44,349 nt of DNA from Flavobacteriales bacterium (GCA_025210295.1 JAOASC010000031.1:1-44349); one strand, 5' to 3'; positions 24,517-33,997 are shown, numbered from the stretch's first letter. Program-made: numbers and translations. Notes: a model not told the origin generated them from the letters alone.

Positions 24517-25530
24517 CTATTTTAAAAACTTTTTTGAAACAACACCATTCTGATTGCCAACTCTTAGCACATAGACTCCTTTGGGTAAACTTGAAACCGA
24601 AAAACGAGAGTAGTCGTTCACATGTTCCCCTTCTAAAAGCAACTGTCCATTGATATGATATAAATGATAAAATCCTCCCGTTTGAAACCCTTTAGTACTC
24701 ACAACCAACTCTTCATTGGCATTAGTAAGCGCTAACGCCAAGTTATTACTATTGTTCTGCTTTACAGCAAGCGTTGTATTACTAAAAATAGGTGTACTAC
24801 TTCCTACTTGTACGACCTCCATATTGCTAGTGGTTTGAATAAGTGCATAAGCAAACACTCTTTTGATATTCCAACCGGAGTTTTTGGCAACAGTAAATTC
24901 GTTGATCAAAGAATCACCAACAGTTGTTGGCAATGCGATACTCCCCCCTGAATTCCCGTTCAATGCCGTTCGAAAAACATTGAGGTGTTTATTTTCTCCA
25001 TTAGGAGCATTATAAAACACTGTATCTTCTGCCATCCCAACGTATAAACGATAAGTTTCTCCTCCCGTTGGAACTGTAGCAACGGTAGTTGTTTTTACCC
25101 TTACTTTTATTGAATCAATAAGCGAAACGGTATCTAAGTTAACGTCAATTGCAATGAAAGTTGATTCATTTTGGTAAGAGTCAAACAGTGAGGCACTTGA
25201 AAAATTCACACTAGGCGATTGTACTTCTCCTTGAATAACTATACGGGGTGTTCCTCCATAGATATTATAGGCATTTGTTCTGGTATCATTTGCCACAACA
25301 TTATGTTGGCTGAGCACACAAGACGCATAAGGGGAACTTGGATGGTAAGAAATCCTCAATACAGATGGATTATTTACAAGATTACTATTGAGTTGAGGGT
25401 TCCTTGAAGCACAAATACTACATACTGTATTGGTAAAATGTTCTGTAATAACATTTTTAGAAACTTGTGCTAAAGCTGAAGAGCAAGAAAGTAGATATAT
25501 CAGTATAAAAAGGTTGACATTTTTTTTCAT
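24517..25530 (-). CDS. Omp28-like secreted protein with type A T9SS sorting domain
   Basis: A 337-residue exported protein. The signal peptide (MKKNVNLFILIYLLSCSSALAQ) is followed by an Omp28/thioredoxin-like N-terminus: VITEHFTNTVCSICASRNPQLN carries a CxxC where Omp28-related proteins have EEFTGxWCGxC. YHPSSPYA and the YGGTPRIVIQGE (cis-Pro-like) segment follow. The middle is beta-rich, and the C-terminal 75 residues (LALALTNANEELVV, YHLYHINGQLLLEGE, SSLPKGVYVLRVG) are a type A T9SS sorting domain. It is probably surface-displayed or released; a redox role for CxxC is inferred. I chose ATG 25530 because it starts the signal peptide; the frame is open to 25551. Confidence 0.88.
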   Translation of the reverse strand: MKKNVNLFILIYLLSCSSALAQVSKNVITEHFTNTVCSICASRNPQLNSNLVNNPSVLRISYHPSSPYASCVLSQHNVVANDTRTNAYNIYGGTPRIVIQGEVQSPSVNFSSASLFDSYQNESTFIAIDVNLDTVSLIDSIKVRVKTTTVATVPTGGETYRLYVGMAEDTVFYNAPNGENKHLNVFRTALNGNSGGSIALPTTVGDSLINEFTVAKNSGWNIKRVFAYALIQTTSNMEVVQVGSSTPIFSNTTLAVKQNNSNNLALALTNANEELVVSTKGFQTGGFYHLYHINGQLLLEGEHVNDYSRFSVSSLPKGVYVLRVGNQNGVVSKKFLK

Positions 25531-25588
25531 GATGTATTGTATTTTTGTCATTAGTTGGACTGAAATACAAATACTTACAAGTTATGTG

Positions 25589-26014
25589 CTACTTTTTTTC
25601 CGAAAGCTTCCCTTTGCTATATATTTCGCTTTTATCTAACACTCCTTCTTCGGAATAAAACTCCCATTTTCCATCCTTTTTTCCTCCAAGAAAATAGCCG
25701 ATATAGTGTACCTGACCATTTTTATAAAAAGAAGCTGTACGCCCATGTAAAACGCCATTTTGATAGGTACTTTCACTCTGTTTTGCTCCATTTTCATAAT
25801 ATGCTGTCCATAACCCGTCTCTTTGGTTTGCTAGCATTTTCCCTTTTATTTGAATTGCCCCAGACGGATACTTTTGAATAAAATCACCGTCAGGAACCTG
25901 ATTCGTTTCTGGGTGAGGAGCTTCAACTTCTTCCTTTATGATCTCTTTTTGATTAGCTTCATTACAACTAAATAGCAGTAATGAATAGGCCAACATGATA
26001 ACGGTTAGCTTCAT
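25589..26014 (-). CDS. MORN-repeat lipoprotein
   Basis: A 141-residue lipoprotein. The lipobox in MLAYSLLLFSCNEANQ places the lipidated Cys at about residue 17. Several MORN-like (toxin-antitoxin YwqK-like) repeats follow: IQKYPSGAIQIKGKM, RDGLWTAYYENGAKQSEST, LHGRTASFYKNGQVHYIGYF and KDGKWEFYSEEG. The repeats form beta-hairpins; the role of such Bacteroidota lipoproteins is unknown. I chose ATG 26014 because it gives an intact lipoprotein signal, while the upstream start at 26077 would overlap gcvP. It lies 35 bases after gcvP on the same strand and is probably co-transcribed with it. Confidence 0.85.
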   Translation of the reverse strand: MKLTVIMLAYSLLLFSCNEANQKEIIKEEVEAPHPETNQVPDGDFIQKYPSGAIQIKGKMLANQRDGLWTAYYENGAKQSESTYQNGVLHGRTASFYKNGQVHYIGYFLGGKKDGKWEFYSEEGVLDKSEIYSKGKLSEKK

Positions 26015-26049
26015 TAGCTTCTTTTCTAGTTTAATATTTTCTCTTAAAA

Positions 26050-28899
26050 CTATGCATATTCTGCAATAGGAGTACAACTACAAATTAAGTTACGATCACC
26101 ATAAGCATCGTCTACTCTTCTTACAGGTACCCAATATTTATTGCTAATACTGGTTTTAAATGGATACACAGCTTGTTCTCTTGAATAAGGGAACTCCCAA
26201 TCTCCACAAATAGCTAACTCTGCTGTATGTGGAGCATTTTTCAAGACATTATTAGAAGCATCAGCATCTCCTGATGCAACTGCACTGATTTCAGCTCTAA
26301 TCGACAACAGGGCATTACAAAACAAATCCAACTCTGCTTTAGCTTCACTCTCTGTTGGCTCGATCATTAATGTTCCAGCTACAGGAAAACTAACTGTAGG
26401 AGCATGAAAACCATAATCGATTAAACGTTTGGCAATATCAACAACTTCAATACCTGCTTCTTTTTTAAATCCTCTACAGTCTAGAATCATTTCGTGAGCT
26501 ACTGTTCCATTTTTACCTGTATACAATACATCATATCCTTTTTCTAGTAAGGTTTTCATATAGTTAGCGTTTAAAATAGCCGTCTCTGTAGACTGTTTTA
26601 ATCCTTTTGCTCCTAACATTTTAATATAACCATATGAAATCAGCAAAATCAATGCACTTCCCCAAGGGGCTGAGCTAATTGCTGTAATCGCCTTATCTCC
26701 ACCAGTTGTAATAATTGGGTTTCCAGGCAAATAAGGCACTAACTTTTCTACCACACCAATTGGTCCAACTCCTGGACCTCCTCCTCCATGAGGAATAGCA
26801 AAAGTCTTATGTAAATTTAAGTGACAAACATCTGCTCCAATATTTCCTGGATTTGTTAAACCAACTTGAGCATTCATATTGGCTCCATCCATATAAACCA
26901 ACCCTCCATTTTCATGGATGATTGATGTAATCTCTGTTATTGAATCTTCGTAAACTCCATGTGTAGAAGGATAAGTTACCATTAATGCTGCTAAAGTTTC
27001 TTTATGCTTTTCTGCTTTAGCTCTTAAATCTTCTACATCAATATTTCCATGTTCGTCACAATTAACAACGACAATACTCATCCCTGCCATAACCGCACTT
27101 GCTGGGTTGGTTCCATGAGCCGAAGAAGGAATCAAACAAACTGTTCTTTGGTTGTCTCCATGATCCAAGTGATAAGCTCTAATAACCATTAATCCAGCGT
27201 ACTCTCCTTGTGCACCACTATTGGGTTGCATTGACATTTTTGCAAAACCAGTTATTTCACTCAAATCATGATCTAAGTTCTGAATCATTTCTTGAAATCC
27301 AAGTGTTTGATCTAAAGGTGTAAATGGATGCATATTGGCAAATTCTGGCCATGTTATTGGCATCAACTCACTTGCTGCATTTAGTTTCATTGTACATGAT
27401 CCTAATGAAATCATAGAATGTACTAGAGATAGATCTTTATTCTCCAACGATTTTAAGTAACGCATCATTTCTGTTTCAGAATGATACTTGTTAAACACAT
27501 CATCTTTTAAGATCTCATCTTTTCTTAGCAATTGTTCCGATAAGCTCAACTCATCGGCAACGACCAACTCAACAGCTTCTTTTCCATTTACTTTGGCAAA
27601 AATCTTAACTATTTGCGCTAAGTCTTCTGTACTTGTTGTTTCGTCGACACTAATTTGAACAACCCCATCTCCGTAGAAAAAATTCATTTCGTTAGCTTCT
27701 GCTTCTAGCTTTACAGCATTAGCATCAGCTTGAATCGTCAATGTATCAAAAAATTGGTCATTTGTTATTGTTACCCCTACTTGCTGTAATGTTTGAGCAA
27801 GCGCTGTAGCCTTTTGGTGGATTGATGTTGCGATATATTTTAGTCCATCACCTCCATGATACACAGCATACATTCCTGCCATAACCGCTAACAATGCTTG
27901 AGCTGTACATATATTTGAAGTTGCTTTTGCTCTTTTAATATGTTGCTCCCTTGTCTGTAGGGCCATTCTTAAAGCTCTATTTCCATCAGCATCTACAGAT
28001 ACACCAATAATTCTACCTGGTATTTGTCTTTTATAAGCCTCTTTCGTTGCAAAATAAGCTGCATGTGGTCCTCCATATCCCATTGGAACCCCAAAACGTT
28101 GAGTGGTTCCTACAACAGCATCAGCCCCCCAATTACCTGGAGCTTCTAAAAGGACTAAACTCATAATATCAGCTGCTACTGCAACTTTAGCTTCAACATC
28201 ATGTGCTTTGCTTGTAAATGCTTCAAAAGAATGAACTGCTCCATTATTATCTGGATACTGGACAATAGCTCCAAAAAACTCCTCGGTTAACACGATATCG
28301 TTTGGATTTCCAAGTACTAATTCAATATTTAGTGGTGTAGCTCTCGTCTTTAAAATATCTAACGTTTGTGGGAAGATAGATTCTGCCACAAAAAACTTGT
28401 TTACTCCTGCCTTTGCTTGAGCTCTACTTCTTCCATTAAAAAACATTAACATCGCTTCTCCAGCTGCTGTTCCTTCATCTAACAGCGACGCATTAGCCAA
28501 CTCCATTCCTGTTAGGTCTGCGATCATTGTTTGAAAATTCAATAAGGCTTCTAATCGCCCTTGAGAAATCTCAGCTTGATAAGGAGTATAAGCTGTGTAC
28601 CACCCTGGGTTTTCTAAAACATTTCTCTGAATAACTGGAGGAACGATAGTTCCATAGTACCCTTTCCCAATAAATGATTTATAAAGTTTATTCTTCCCTG
28701 CAAGTTCTTTTACATGAGCCAAATAATCAAACTCAGATAACGCAGGTGACAAATCCAACTCTTTTTCTAACCTGATATTAGCTGGAATCGTTTTATCTAC
28801 TAACTCATCAATAGAAGTTACTCCTATTGTCATTAACATTTCTTTTTGATCTTCTGCAGAAGGTCCAATGTGTCTTTTTGAAAAGATATCTTTGCTCAT
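26050..28899 (-). CDS. gcvP: Glycine dehydrogenase (aminomethyl-transferring), P protein
   Basis: The PLP-dependent decarboxylase of the glycine cleavage system, which transfers the aminomethyl group to the lipoyl arm of GcvH. At 949 residues it is the single-chain fused form. The N-terminal half begins FSKRHIGPSAEDQKEML and the GYYGTIVPPVIQRN segment follows. In the C-terminal half the PLP lysine is in VCHLNLHKTFAIPHGGGGPG. The conserved SSAHGTNPASA and the CTMKLNAASEM-like SLGSCTMKLNAASE are also present. gcvT and gcvH are not nearby, which is common in Bacteroidota. A -7 element lies 35 bases upstream, so the leader is short. Confidence 0.98.
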   Translation of the reverse strand: MSKDIFSKRHIGPSAEDQKEMLMTIGVTSIDELVDKTIPANIRLEKELDLSPALSEFDYLAHVKELAGKNKLYKSFIGKGYYGTIVPPVIQRNVLENPGWYTAYTPYQAEISQGRLEALLNFQTMIADLTGMELANASLLDEGTAAGEAMLMFFNGRSRAQAKAGVNKFFVAESIFPQTLDILKTRATPLNIELVLGNPNDIVLTEEFFGAIVQYPDNNGAVHSFEAFTSKAHDVEAKVAVAADIMSLVLLEAPGNWGADAVVGTTQRFGVPMGYGGPHAAYFATKEAYKRQIPGRIIGVSVDADGNRALRMALQTREQHIKRAKATSNICTAQALLAVMAGMYAVYHGGDGLKYIATSIHQKATALAQTLQQVGVTITNDQFFDTLTIQADANAVKLEAEANEMNFFYGDGVVQISVDETTSTEDLAQIVKIFAKVNGKEAVELVVADELSLSEQLLRKDEILKDDVFNKYHSETEMMRYLKSLENKDLSLVHSMISLGSCTMKLNAASELMPITWPEFANMHPFTPLDQTLGFQEMIQNLDHDLSEITGFAKMSMQPNSGAQGEYAGLMVIRAYHLDHGDNQRTVCLIPSSAHGTNPASAVMAGMSIVVVNCDEHGNIDVEDLRAKAEKHKETLAALMVTYPSTHGVYEDSITEITSIIHENGGLVYMDGANMNAQVGLTNPGNIGADVCHLNLHKTFAIPHGGGGPGVGPIGVVEKLVPYLPGNPIITTGGDKAITAISSAPWGSALILLISYGYIKMLGAKGLKQSTETAILNANYMKTLLEKGYDVLYTGKNGTVAHEMILDCRGFKKEAGIEVVDIAKRLIDYGFHAPTVSFPVAGTLMIEPTESEAKAELDLFCNALLSIRAEISAVASGDADASNNVLKNAPHTAELAICGDWEFPYSREQAVYPFKTSISNKYWVPVRRVDDAYGDRNLICSCTPIAEYA

Positions 28900-28934
28900 G
28901 TTTTAGTTATAAAAGTGCAACATTTTTAGTTTTG

Positions 28935-28942
28935 CAAATATA
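28935..28942 (-). promoter_or_regulatory. -7 element of gcvP
   Basis: TATATTTG on the minus strand matches TAnnTTTG and lies 35 bases before the gcvP ATG. No clear -33 TTG is seen, and I recognise no glycine riboswitch in the short leader. Confidence 0.5.
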
Positions 28943-29016
28943 CCAACTAAGAAGATATAATGTATCTGTTTTAACATATTTATTAACTCATATTTCCTAC
29001 ATTTTAAATAAGCGAT

Positions 29017-29024
29017 TATCTTTG
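29017..29024 (+). promoter_or_regulatory. -7 element of the 29048 gene
   Basis: TATCTTTG matches TAnnTTTG and lies 23 bases before the ATG at 29048. It drives the unknown exported protein and probably the overlapping UbiA-like gene. Confidence 0.5.
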
Positions 29025-29047
29025 TTTAAACTTATCTTTTTCTCATC

Positions 29048-29740
29048 ATGAATAGAATACTTTACCTCCTAACGCTTTCGCTTGTTTTTTTAGGCTATCA
29101 AACCTTAAACGCACAGGATAAAATACTTTTGTTAAATGGCAAAAGTTATGAGGGAGAATTTTTAAGTAAATCTGAAGATCTTGTCAATTTTAATTTTGTA
29201 AAAAAATCTGGAAAAGTTAAACCCTTTTCTTTTGAGCGAATTCGAGTATATTCCTACACCAAAAATGGAGAACAGGAATCTGTTTTATACCAAAGAGACA
29301 CCTCTATTTTTCATTATTATTCTCAATATGAAATGCGACTTTTTATTTATGGAGAAAATGATGCCTACAACAGGTATAAAGTAACGAGACCTTGGCTTAC
29401 AGGATTTGCCATAGGGCTAGGAGTTTCTCTTTACGACACCTACTTAAACGAGGGGTATACTTGTCCAGACGGAATAGAAGTTAGTAAAGGCTTTTTTAAA
29501 AGACAACCATCACTAGCACAAATTATCGTTCCTTTTGTTGTTCCAATTACTACAGGCGCAATAAAACCAAAAATGAAAGCAAGATTTGCTTCTGACCCTA
29601 CTTTTCTTGCGAATGAATATTATATTGAAGGATTTAAAAAAGTAAGAAGGTTCAGAAGGGTTAAAGCCTCTTTATTAGGGACACTTTGTGGTGTTGCCTC
29701 AGGAATGCTAGCCTATTATATAACCCCTAAGCCTTGCTAA
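29048..29740 (+). CDS. Exported protein of unknown function (230 aa)
   Basis: The signal peptide (NRILYLLTLSLVFLGYQTLNAQ) is followed by an Sm-like small beta-barrel motif (DKILLLNGKSYEGEFLSKSEDLVNF, then RIRVYSYTKNGEQESVLYQRD) of the kind seen at the start of many uncharacterised Bacteroidota exported proteins. The second half has two or three hydrophobic, glycine-containing segments (WLTGFAIGLGVSLYDTYL, AQIIVPFVVPITTGAI, SLLGTLCGVASGMLAYYI) and a basic stretch (FKKVRRFRRVKAS). The segments may insert in a membrane. I do not assign a function. The stop overlaps the TTG start of the UbiA-like gene, so the two are translationally coupled. Confidence 0.75.
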   Translation: MNRILYLLTLSLVFLGYQTLNAQDKILLLNGKSYEGEFLSKSEDLVNFNFVKKSGKVKPFSFERIRVYSYTKNGEQESVLYQRDTSIFHYYSQYEMRLFIYGENDAYNRYKVTRPWLTGFAIGLGVSLYDTYLNEGYTCPDGIEVSKGFFKRQPSLAQIIVPFVVPITTGAIKPKMKARFASDPTFLANEYYIEGFKKVRRFRRVKASLLGTLCGVASGMLAYYITPKPC

Positions 29741-30552
29741 TCACAAAAAGATTCATCGAGTTTATTGTTTTTAGCAACATTTGGATTGCTCTTTTAGCTG
29801 CTGGACTAGTATTAAACACCTATTTAATAAATAGCTTACCTATCAATTTTGAGGTTTGTTTATTAGTTTTTTTGGCAACATTCTCTATTTATAACTTACA
29901 ACGTGTTGTTAAGCATTTTCTAAGGAAAAATAATTTTAGTAAGCGGCATAATTGGATTTATAACAACGTCAAGACACTAGCCCTTTTTGTTGTTTTATCT
30001 TCCACTGGTAGTTTTCTTTTATTTTTTTCTATTTTTTCTTTTAATGATTTTCTATACCTACTACCATTTACCTTAATTTCTGGACTATACGCTGTTTCTA
30101 CCCCCAACAAAAGGGCACTAAGAGACTTTCCTTTTATTAAAATTTTTTTAATTGCCATCACTTGGGCAATCACAACTGTACTCATCCCTTTTTTACAAGC
30201 TGGTACTTTAATCTCTATTACTTTTTATGGACAGTTTTTATTTGTTTTTTTATTTATCATCGCCATCACCATTCCTTTCGACATAAGAGATCTTGAGCTA
30301 GATGATAAGAGCACTAAAACTTTACCGCAAATACTGGGAGTTCAAAATGCAATTTATCTTGCTTACGTCCTTTTATTGGTTGGTCTAGTCATCAATTATT
30401 TGAGCTTTTTCAATATCGTTTACCCCATAATTATAGCCATCACTTTGATTCTTATTAGTTTCTCCAATAAAAAAATGCCAGAACTATTTTATTCTGGCAT
30501 TTTAGATGGAGTAATGATACTCTTTCCTTTATTTAATTATTTTTGGATTTAG
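29734..30552 (+). CDS. UbiA-like prenyltransferase family membrane protein
   Basis: A 272-residue inner-membrane protein with about eight helices. The second aspartate motif of UbiA prenyltransferases is clear (IPFDIRDLELDDKSTKTLPQILG, around residue 180). The first motif, normally N-D-x-x-D-x-x-x-D, is replaced by IYNLQRVVKH near residue 50, with no aspartate. UbiA enzymes attach polyprenyl chains to aromatic acceptors in quinone, haem or lipid synthesis; without the first Asp cluster, activity or metal binding may differ. The start is TTG at 29734 inside the end of the preceding gene, with no nearby ATG. The stop overlaps that of the convergent OmpA-family gene by 4 bases. Confidence 0.75.
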   Translation: MLITKRFIEFIVFSNIWIALLAAGLVLNTYLINSLPINFEVCLLVFLATFSIYNLQRVVKHFLRKNNFSKRHNWIYNNVKTLALFVVLSSTGSFLLFFSIFSFNDFLYLLPFTLISGLYAVSTPNKRALRDFPFIKIFLIAITWAITTVLIPFLQAGTLISITFYGQFLFVFLFIIAITIPFDIRDLELDDKSTKTLPQILGVQNAIYLAYVLLLVGLVINYLSFFNIVYPIIIAITLILISFSNKKMPELFYSGILDGVMILFPLFNYFWI

Positions 30553-33038
30553 AAAGTAGGGTTTCTATCTAATAATTTGATCTCTACACGTCTATTTAAT
30601 GCAGCTGCTTTAGCATCAGCTTTTTGTGTTTCACAATCATTAAGCATTTGTGTTTTACCATACCCCTTAGGAACTAACCTTGACTTATCGATTCCTTTTT
30701 GAATTAGATATTGATAACAAGATTCTGCTCTTTTCTTAGACAGCTTCATATTTTGAGCATCACTACCAATACAATCTGTATGGGCACTTAATTCAACTAC
30801 TATTGTTCTGTTTCTAGTTAAATAACGATACAAGTTATCGACAATTTCATACGAATCCTCTTGAATATCACTCTTACCAAACTCAAAATAAATATTATCA
30901 ATATTTATAATATCTCCTATTTCTCCTACATAAGGACTTAGCTCCATTGTTTCTAACTTTTTAAGGTATCTAGCTCTCTTTTCATCAGACATACTGTATA
31001 CAGACGGCACTTTAAAGCTATAGTCATCGTACCCTTCTCTTACAACGTTCACTTTATAGTTCTTGGTATTATCTATAGGGTGCAGCCATCTCCCGTCCTT
31101 ATCTGTCAAAACAGATCCAACTTTTTTCCAGCTTCCGTCTTCTTGCTCTTCATACAATTCCACCATAGCATTCTCTACAGGTTTATTGGTTATTGCATCA
31201 ATCACCTGCCCTGATAAGGTCGCCATATTCATTTCTATCCCCATCAACATTTCGTTAACTTTGGAAGCTCTTTCTGTATCTTTAGCTAAGATTTCAACTG
31301 TTTGAGATTCATATAAGTTATGCTTAAAGACTACTTTTTGATCTAAGTTTCTCTGAATATTAACTTTCCAAACTCCTGATTCATCTGTTAACTCAGAGGC
31401 TTTAAGTACCCACTCTTCTCCTTCTTTAGTGTAAGTTTCAATTGTTACATCACTCAAAAGTTCTCCTGTAATTCGGTCGATGACCATACTTGTTAAATCA
31501 ACTGCTTCTTTATTTTCGACTAGTTGAAGGTTAATATCTTTATTATTATCCCAATTTTCATCGACTGTTATTCGTTGACGAGAAATAAAACCGTCTTCTG
31601 TTGTAATTAACAATTCATATTCTCCCGGAGGAACCTTAAATGCATAACGCCCATTCTCATCAGTGTAGGTTTCGGCCAATACATTCCCATCTAAATCTAA
31701 TAATTGAACCAATGCACCAACCAATATATTTCCATCTTGATCTCTTGCTATACCAGTAATTAATTGTTTACCAAACTTAAAAAGGTAAATATCATCATCT
31801 CCTATTCCCCCGTGTCTATTTGATGTAATATACCCTTTGGTTTTCTTATCGCGTGAATAAATAAAACAAAAATCATCTGCTGGCGAATTAAACGGTTCAG
31901 GTAAAATCTCTGCTTTCTTCGGAAAATGATATCCCCTAACCTCTGTTTTAAATAAGTCTAAATTCCCAAAACCTGGTTTTCCGTCAGAAGTAAAATACAA
32001 ATAGTTAGAATCTGCTAAGGTTGGATAAAACTCATCTCCCTCTGTATTGACATTAGGGCCTAAGTTTTTAATACTATCTACTTTCTTATCATTTAAATAA
32101 GCTGAATAGATGTCAAAGCCCCCTCTTCCTCCTTCTATACTTGTAGAGAAATAGATAATATTTGTATCTGGAATAATACAAGGATGACCAGTTGGAACTC
32201 CCTTTTTTAGCCCTTCAAAAATTAAAGGTTGTAAGTTTTCTACTCTAAGGTTTTCGATATCTAAAAACCCAACCCAAATATGCGGCATTTGCTTATACTT
32301 TGACCATTTTTTTACATAGTCTGTCCTTGTAATATAGATCAGATTTTTTTTGTAGTCAATATCAAAAGCTCCAATATGAAAATCTTCAGGCATAACGATC
32401 TCTTGCTTACCATCTTTACTAGAGTAATAATATAAAGATGCCTTAGGGCGTACAGCAGTACCATAGGCTAACTCTTCTTTTTGAGCTAAAGTATCGCTCT
32501 GTTTTAAAACCAATTTACTTCCTTTTGTAGGGTCTTCTGAAATAAAAATAATCCCTCTTTTAAAAGGTTTAGCATAAAAGTTAGCTGCTCCATTATTAAT
32601 TTTCTTTAAATCAAAAAGTGAGACATCAACTTCTTTGTCTTCAGCATAATATTTCCTTAAAAAATCTACTTCTTTTTTTAAATCTGCTACAAAAGCTTTA
32701 TCTGCATCTGTTTTGGTTGACTTCGGAATATATTTTACTGCATCGTCAAAATATCTATTATTTTTTAAGGTCTCTGCATATATAATGGAATCTTCATAAG
32801 AAAGTTGTTTAGCATCTGCTATTTGTTCAAAAATACGATCTGCATTCTTAAAATCATTAACATAATAGTAGGCTAACCCCAACCGCTTAGCTTCTCCTTG
32901 TCGAAGCAACTCACATTCTTCATAATACTTTATTGCTAGGTTATATTCGTAATTATCAAATAGATAATCAGCAAGTTCTACTTGAGCATGACCACGAAAA
33001 ATACCAAGAAATAGTATAAAAGAGATTAAATATTTCAT
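30549..33038 (-). CDS. OmpA-family T9SS-associated envelope protein (TPR, PD40 and CarboxypepD_reg domains)
   Basis: An 829-residue exported protein. The signal peptide (KYLISFILFLGIFRGHAQ) is followed by TPR-like helices (residues 20-140: YEYNLAIKYYEE, FKNADRIFEQIADAK). PD40/WD-like propeller blades follow (IIYFSTSIEGGRGGFDIYSA, YLYFTSDGKPGFGNLDLFKT, YITSNRHGGIGDDDIYLF). Three carboxypeptidase-regulatory-like Ig folds come next (ITGIARDQDGNILVGALV, MVIDRITGELLSDV, LSGQVIDAITNKPVENAM). The C-terminal OmpA peptidoglycan-binding domain has IYFEFGKSDI, HTDCIGSDAQN and LNRRVEIKLL. This architecture matches PorE/SprF-linked proteins that anchor T9SS components to peptidoglycan. It is the last gene of the adhesin-PorP-OmpA operon, 8 bases after porP/sprF. 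Confidence 0.92.
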   Translation of the reverse strand: MKYLISFILFLGIFRGHAQVELADYLFDNYEYNLAIKYYEECELLRQGEAKRLGLAYYYVNDFKNADRIFEQIADAKQLSYEDSIIYAETLKNNRYFDDAVKYIPKSTKTDADKAFVADLKKEVDFLRKYYAEDKEVDVSLFDLKKINNGAANFYAKPFKRGIIFISEDPTKGSKLVLKQSDTLAQKEELAYGTAVRPKASLYYYSSKDGKQEIVMPEDFHIGAFDIDYKKNLIYITRTDYVKKWSKYKQMPHIWVGFLDIENLRVENLQPLIFEGLKKGVPTGHPCIIPDTNIIYFSTSIEGGRGGFDIYSAYLNDKKVDSIKNLGPNVNTEGDEFYPTLADSNYLYFTSDGKPGFGNLDLFKTEVRGYHFPKKAEILPEPFNSPADDFCFIYSRDKKTKGYITSNRHGGIGDDDIYLFKFGKQLITGIARDQDGNILVGALVQLLDLDGNVLAETYTDENGRYAFKVPPGEYELLITTEDGFISRQRITVDENWDNNKDINLQLVENKEAVDLTSMVIDRITGELLSDVTIETYTKEGEEWVLKASELTDESGVWKVNIQRNLDQKVVFKHNLYESQTVEILAKDTERASKVNEMLMGIEMNMATLSGQVIDAITNKPVENAMVELYEEQEDGSWKKVGSVLTDKDGRWLHPIDNTKNYKVNVVREGYDDYSFKVPSVYSMSDEKRARYLKKLETMELSPYVGEIGDIINIDNIYFEFGKSDIQEDSYEIVDNLYRYLTRNRTIVVELSAHTDCIGSDAQNMKLSKKRAESCYQYLIQKGIDKSRLVPKGYGKTQMLNDCETQKADAKAAALNRRVEIKLLDRNPTF

Positions 33039-33046
33039 CTATATGC

Positions 33047-33997
33047 TTACTTTCTATCGTTAGTATATATTCTATTTCTTCTTTTCCAAGCTGACGTTTT
33101 AGGAGATGTATCCACATTTATCTGATAACCAACTAATATCTCATGGGTTCCGTTACTAATGGTATTTATATCTGATAAAGTATAATCATAAGCATAACCA
33201 ACCACAAACTTTTTAAATTCCACACCTGCCTCAAAGATTGCTGCATCTTGCAACCTATATCCTGCTCCTATCCATAACAAGTCGTTATACATTGCTCTCA
33301 CATTCCCCTCAAAAACAATAGGAGCTTGAAACATGTATCTGGTAAATATACTAGGAATTAAATCCCACTTATTAGATAATCCCATTTTCATACTCCCATC
33401 TAAATAAATAACACGGTCTAACGTATTATCAACTGCTATTGAACTTAAGTCTTGCTTAGTCTCTATTAAATTTACCGCTGAAAGTCCTAATCGAAAGCGA
33501 TCTCCATAATAATTTAGACCAAAACTTGCATCAGGAATAAAATAGTTCAGGTTATTATTGATTAAAGTTAGATCATTAGGATTTTGCGTCACAATTTTAT
33601 CTCTATCGAAGTTAAACTGAGTAAACATTGCAGACAATCCAAAAGCTAGGTTTCCTTTTTGAGAAGTTTTAATTCGATAACTAAACGAAAGCGCTCCACC
33701 TGTTCGGTTAGCAACTCCTGTAACTTCATTATACAACTGTAAGCCAAGCCCTAACTTTGCTCCAAGAGGTGCATGTAACGATACATCTTGCGTTTCTGGT
33801 GCATTTTCAACTCCCATCCATTGCTTTCTTCCAGACAAGTAAACGGGAATATAATCTCTAGTTCCCGACTCTGCTGGATTGTAAGAAAGCCTATTATACA
33901 AGTATAAACTTTTTAAAGGTATTTGTTGTGCAACACTTACATTACCAATTAACAGTAACAATGTAGCGACTATAGAATATTGAAAGTTCTTTTTCAT
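33047..33997 (-). CDS. PorP/SprF-family type IX secretion protein
   Basis: A 316-residue outer-membrane protein. The signal peptide (YSIVATLLLLIGNVSVAQQ) leads into the family's hallmark start, PLKSLYLYNRLSYNPAESGTRDYIPVYLSGRKQWMG. About 14 predicted beta-strands follow (GLGLQLYNEVTGVANRTGGALSFSY, ASFGLNYYGDRFRLGLSAVNL, VVGYAYDYTLSD). PorP/SprF paralogues are usually encoded next to one large type B cargo and help its export or surface attachment, as SprF does for the gliding adhesin SprB. The neighbour at 34002 is exactly such a cargo, encoded 4 bases upstream, so the pairing is strongly implied. Confidence 0.95.
   Translation of the reverse strand: MKKNFQYSIVATLLLLIGNVSVAQQIPLKSLYLYNRLSYNPAESGTRDYIPVYLSGRKQWMGVENAPETQDVSLHAPLGAKLGLGLQLYNEVTGVANRTGGALSFSYRIKTSQKGNLAFGLSAMFTQFNFDRDKIVTQNPNDLTLINNNLNYFIPDASFGLNYYGDRFRLGLSAVNLIETKQDLSSIAVDNTLDRVIYLDGSMKMGLSNKWDLIPSIFTRYMFQAPIVFEGNVRAMYNDLLWIGAGYRLQDAAIFEAGVEFKKFVVGYAYDYTLSDINTISNGTHEILVGYQINVDTSPKTSAWKRRNRIYTNDRK

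Noticed and set aside
28900..28934. Glycine riboswitch before gcvP
   Set aside because: The leader predicted from the -7 element is only about 30 bases, too short for a glycine aptamer.
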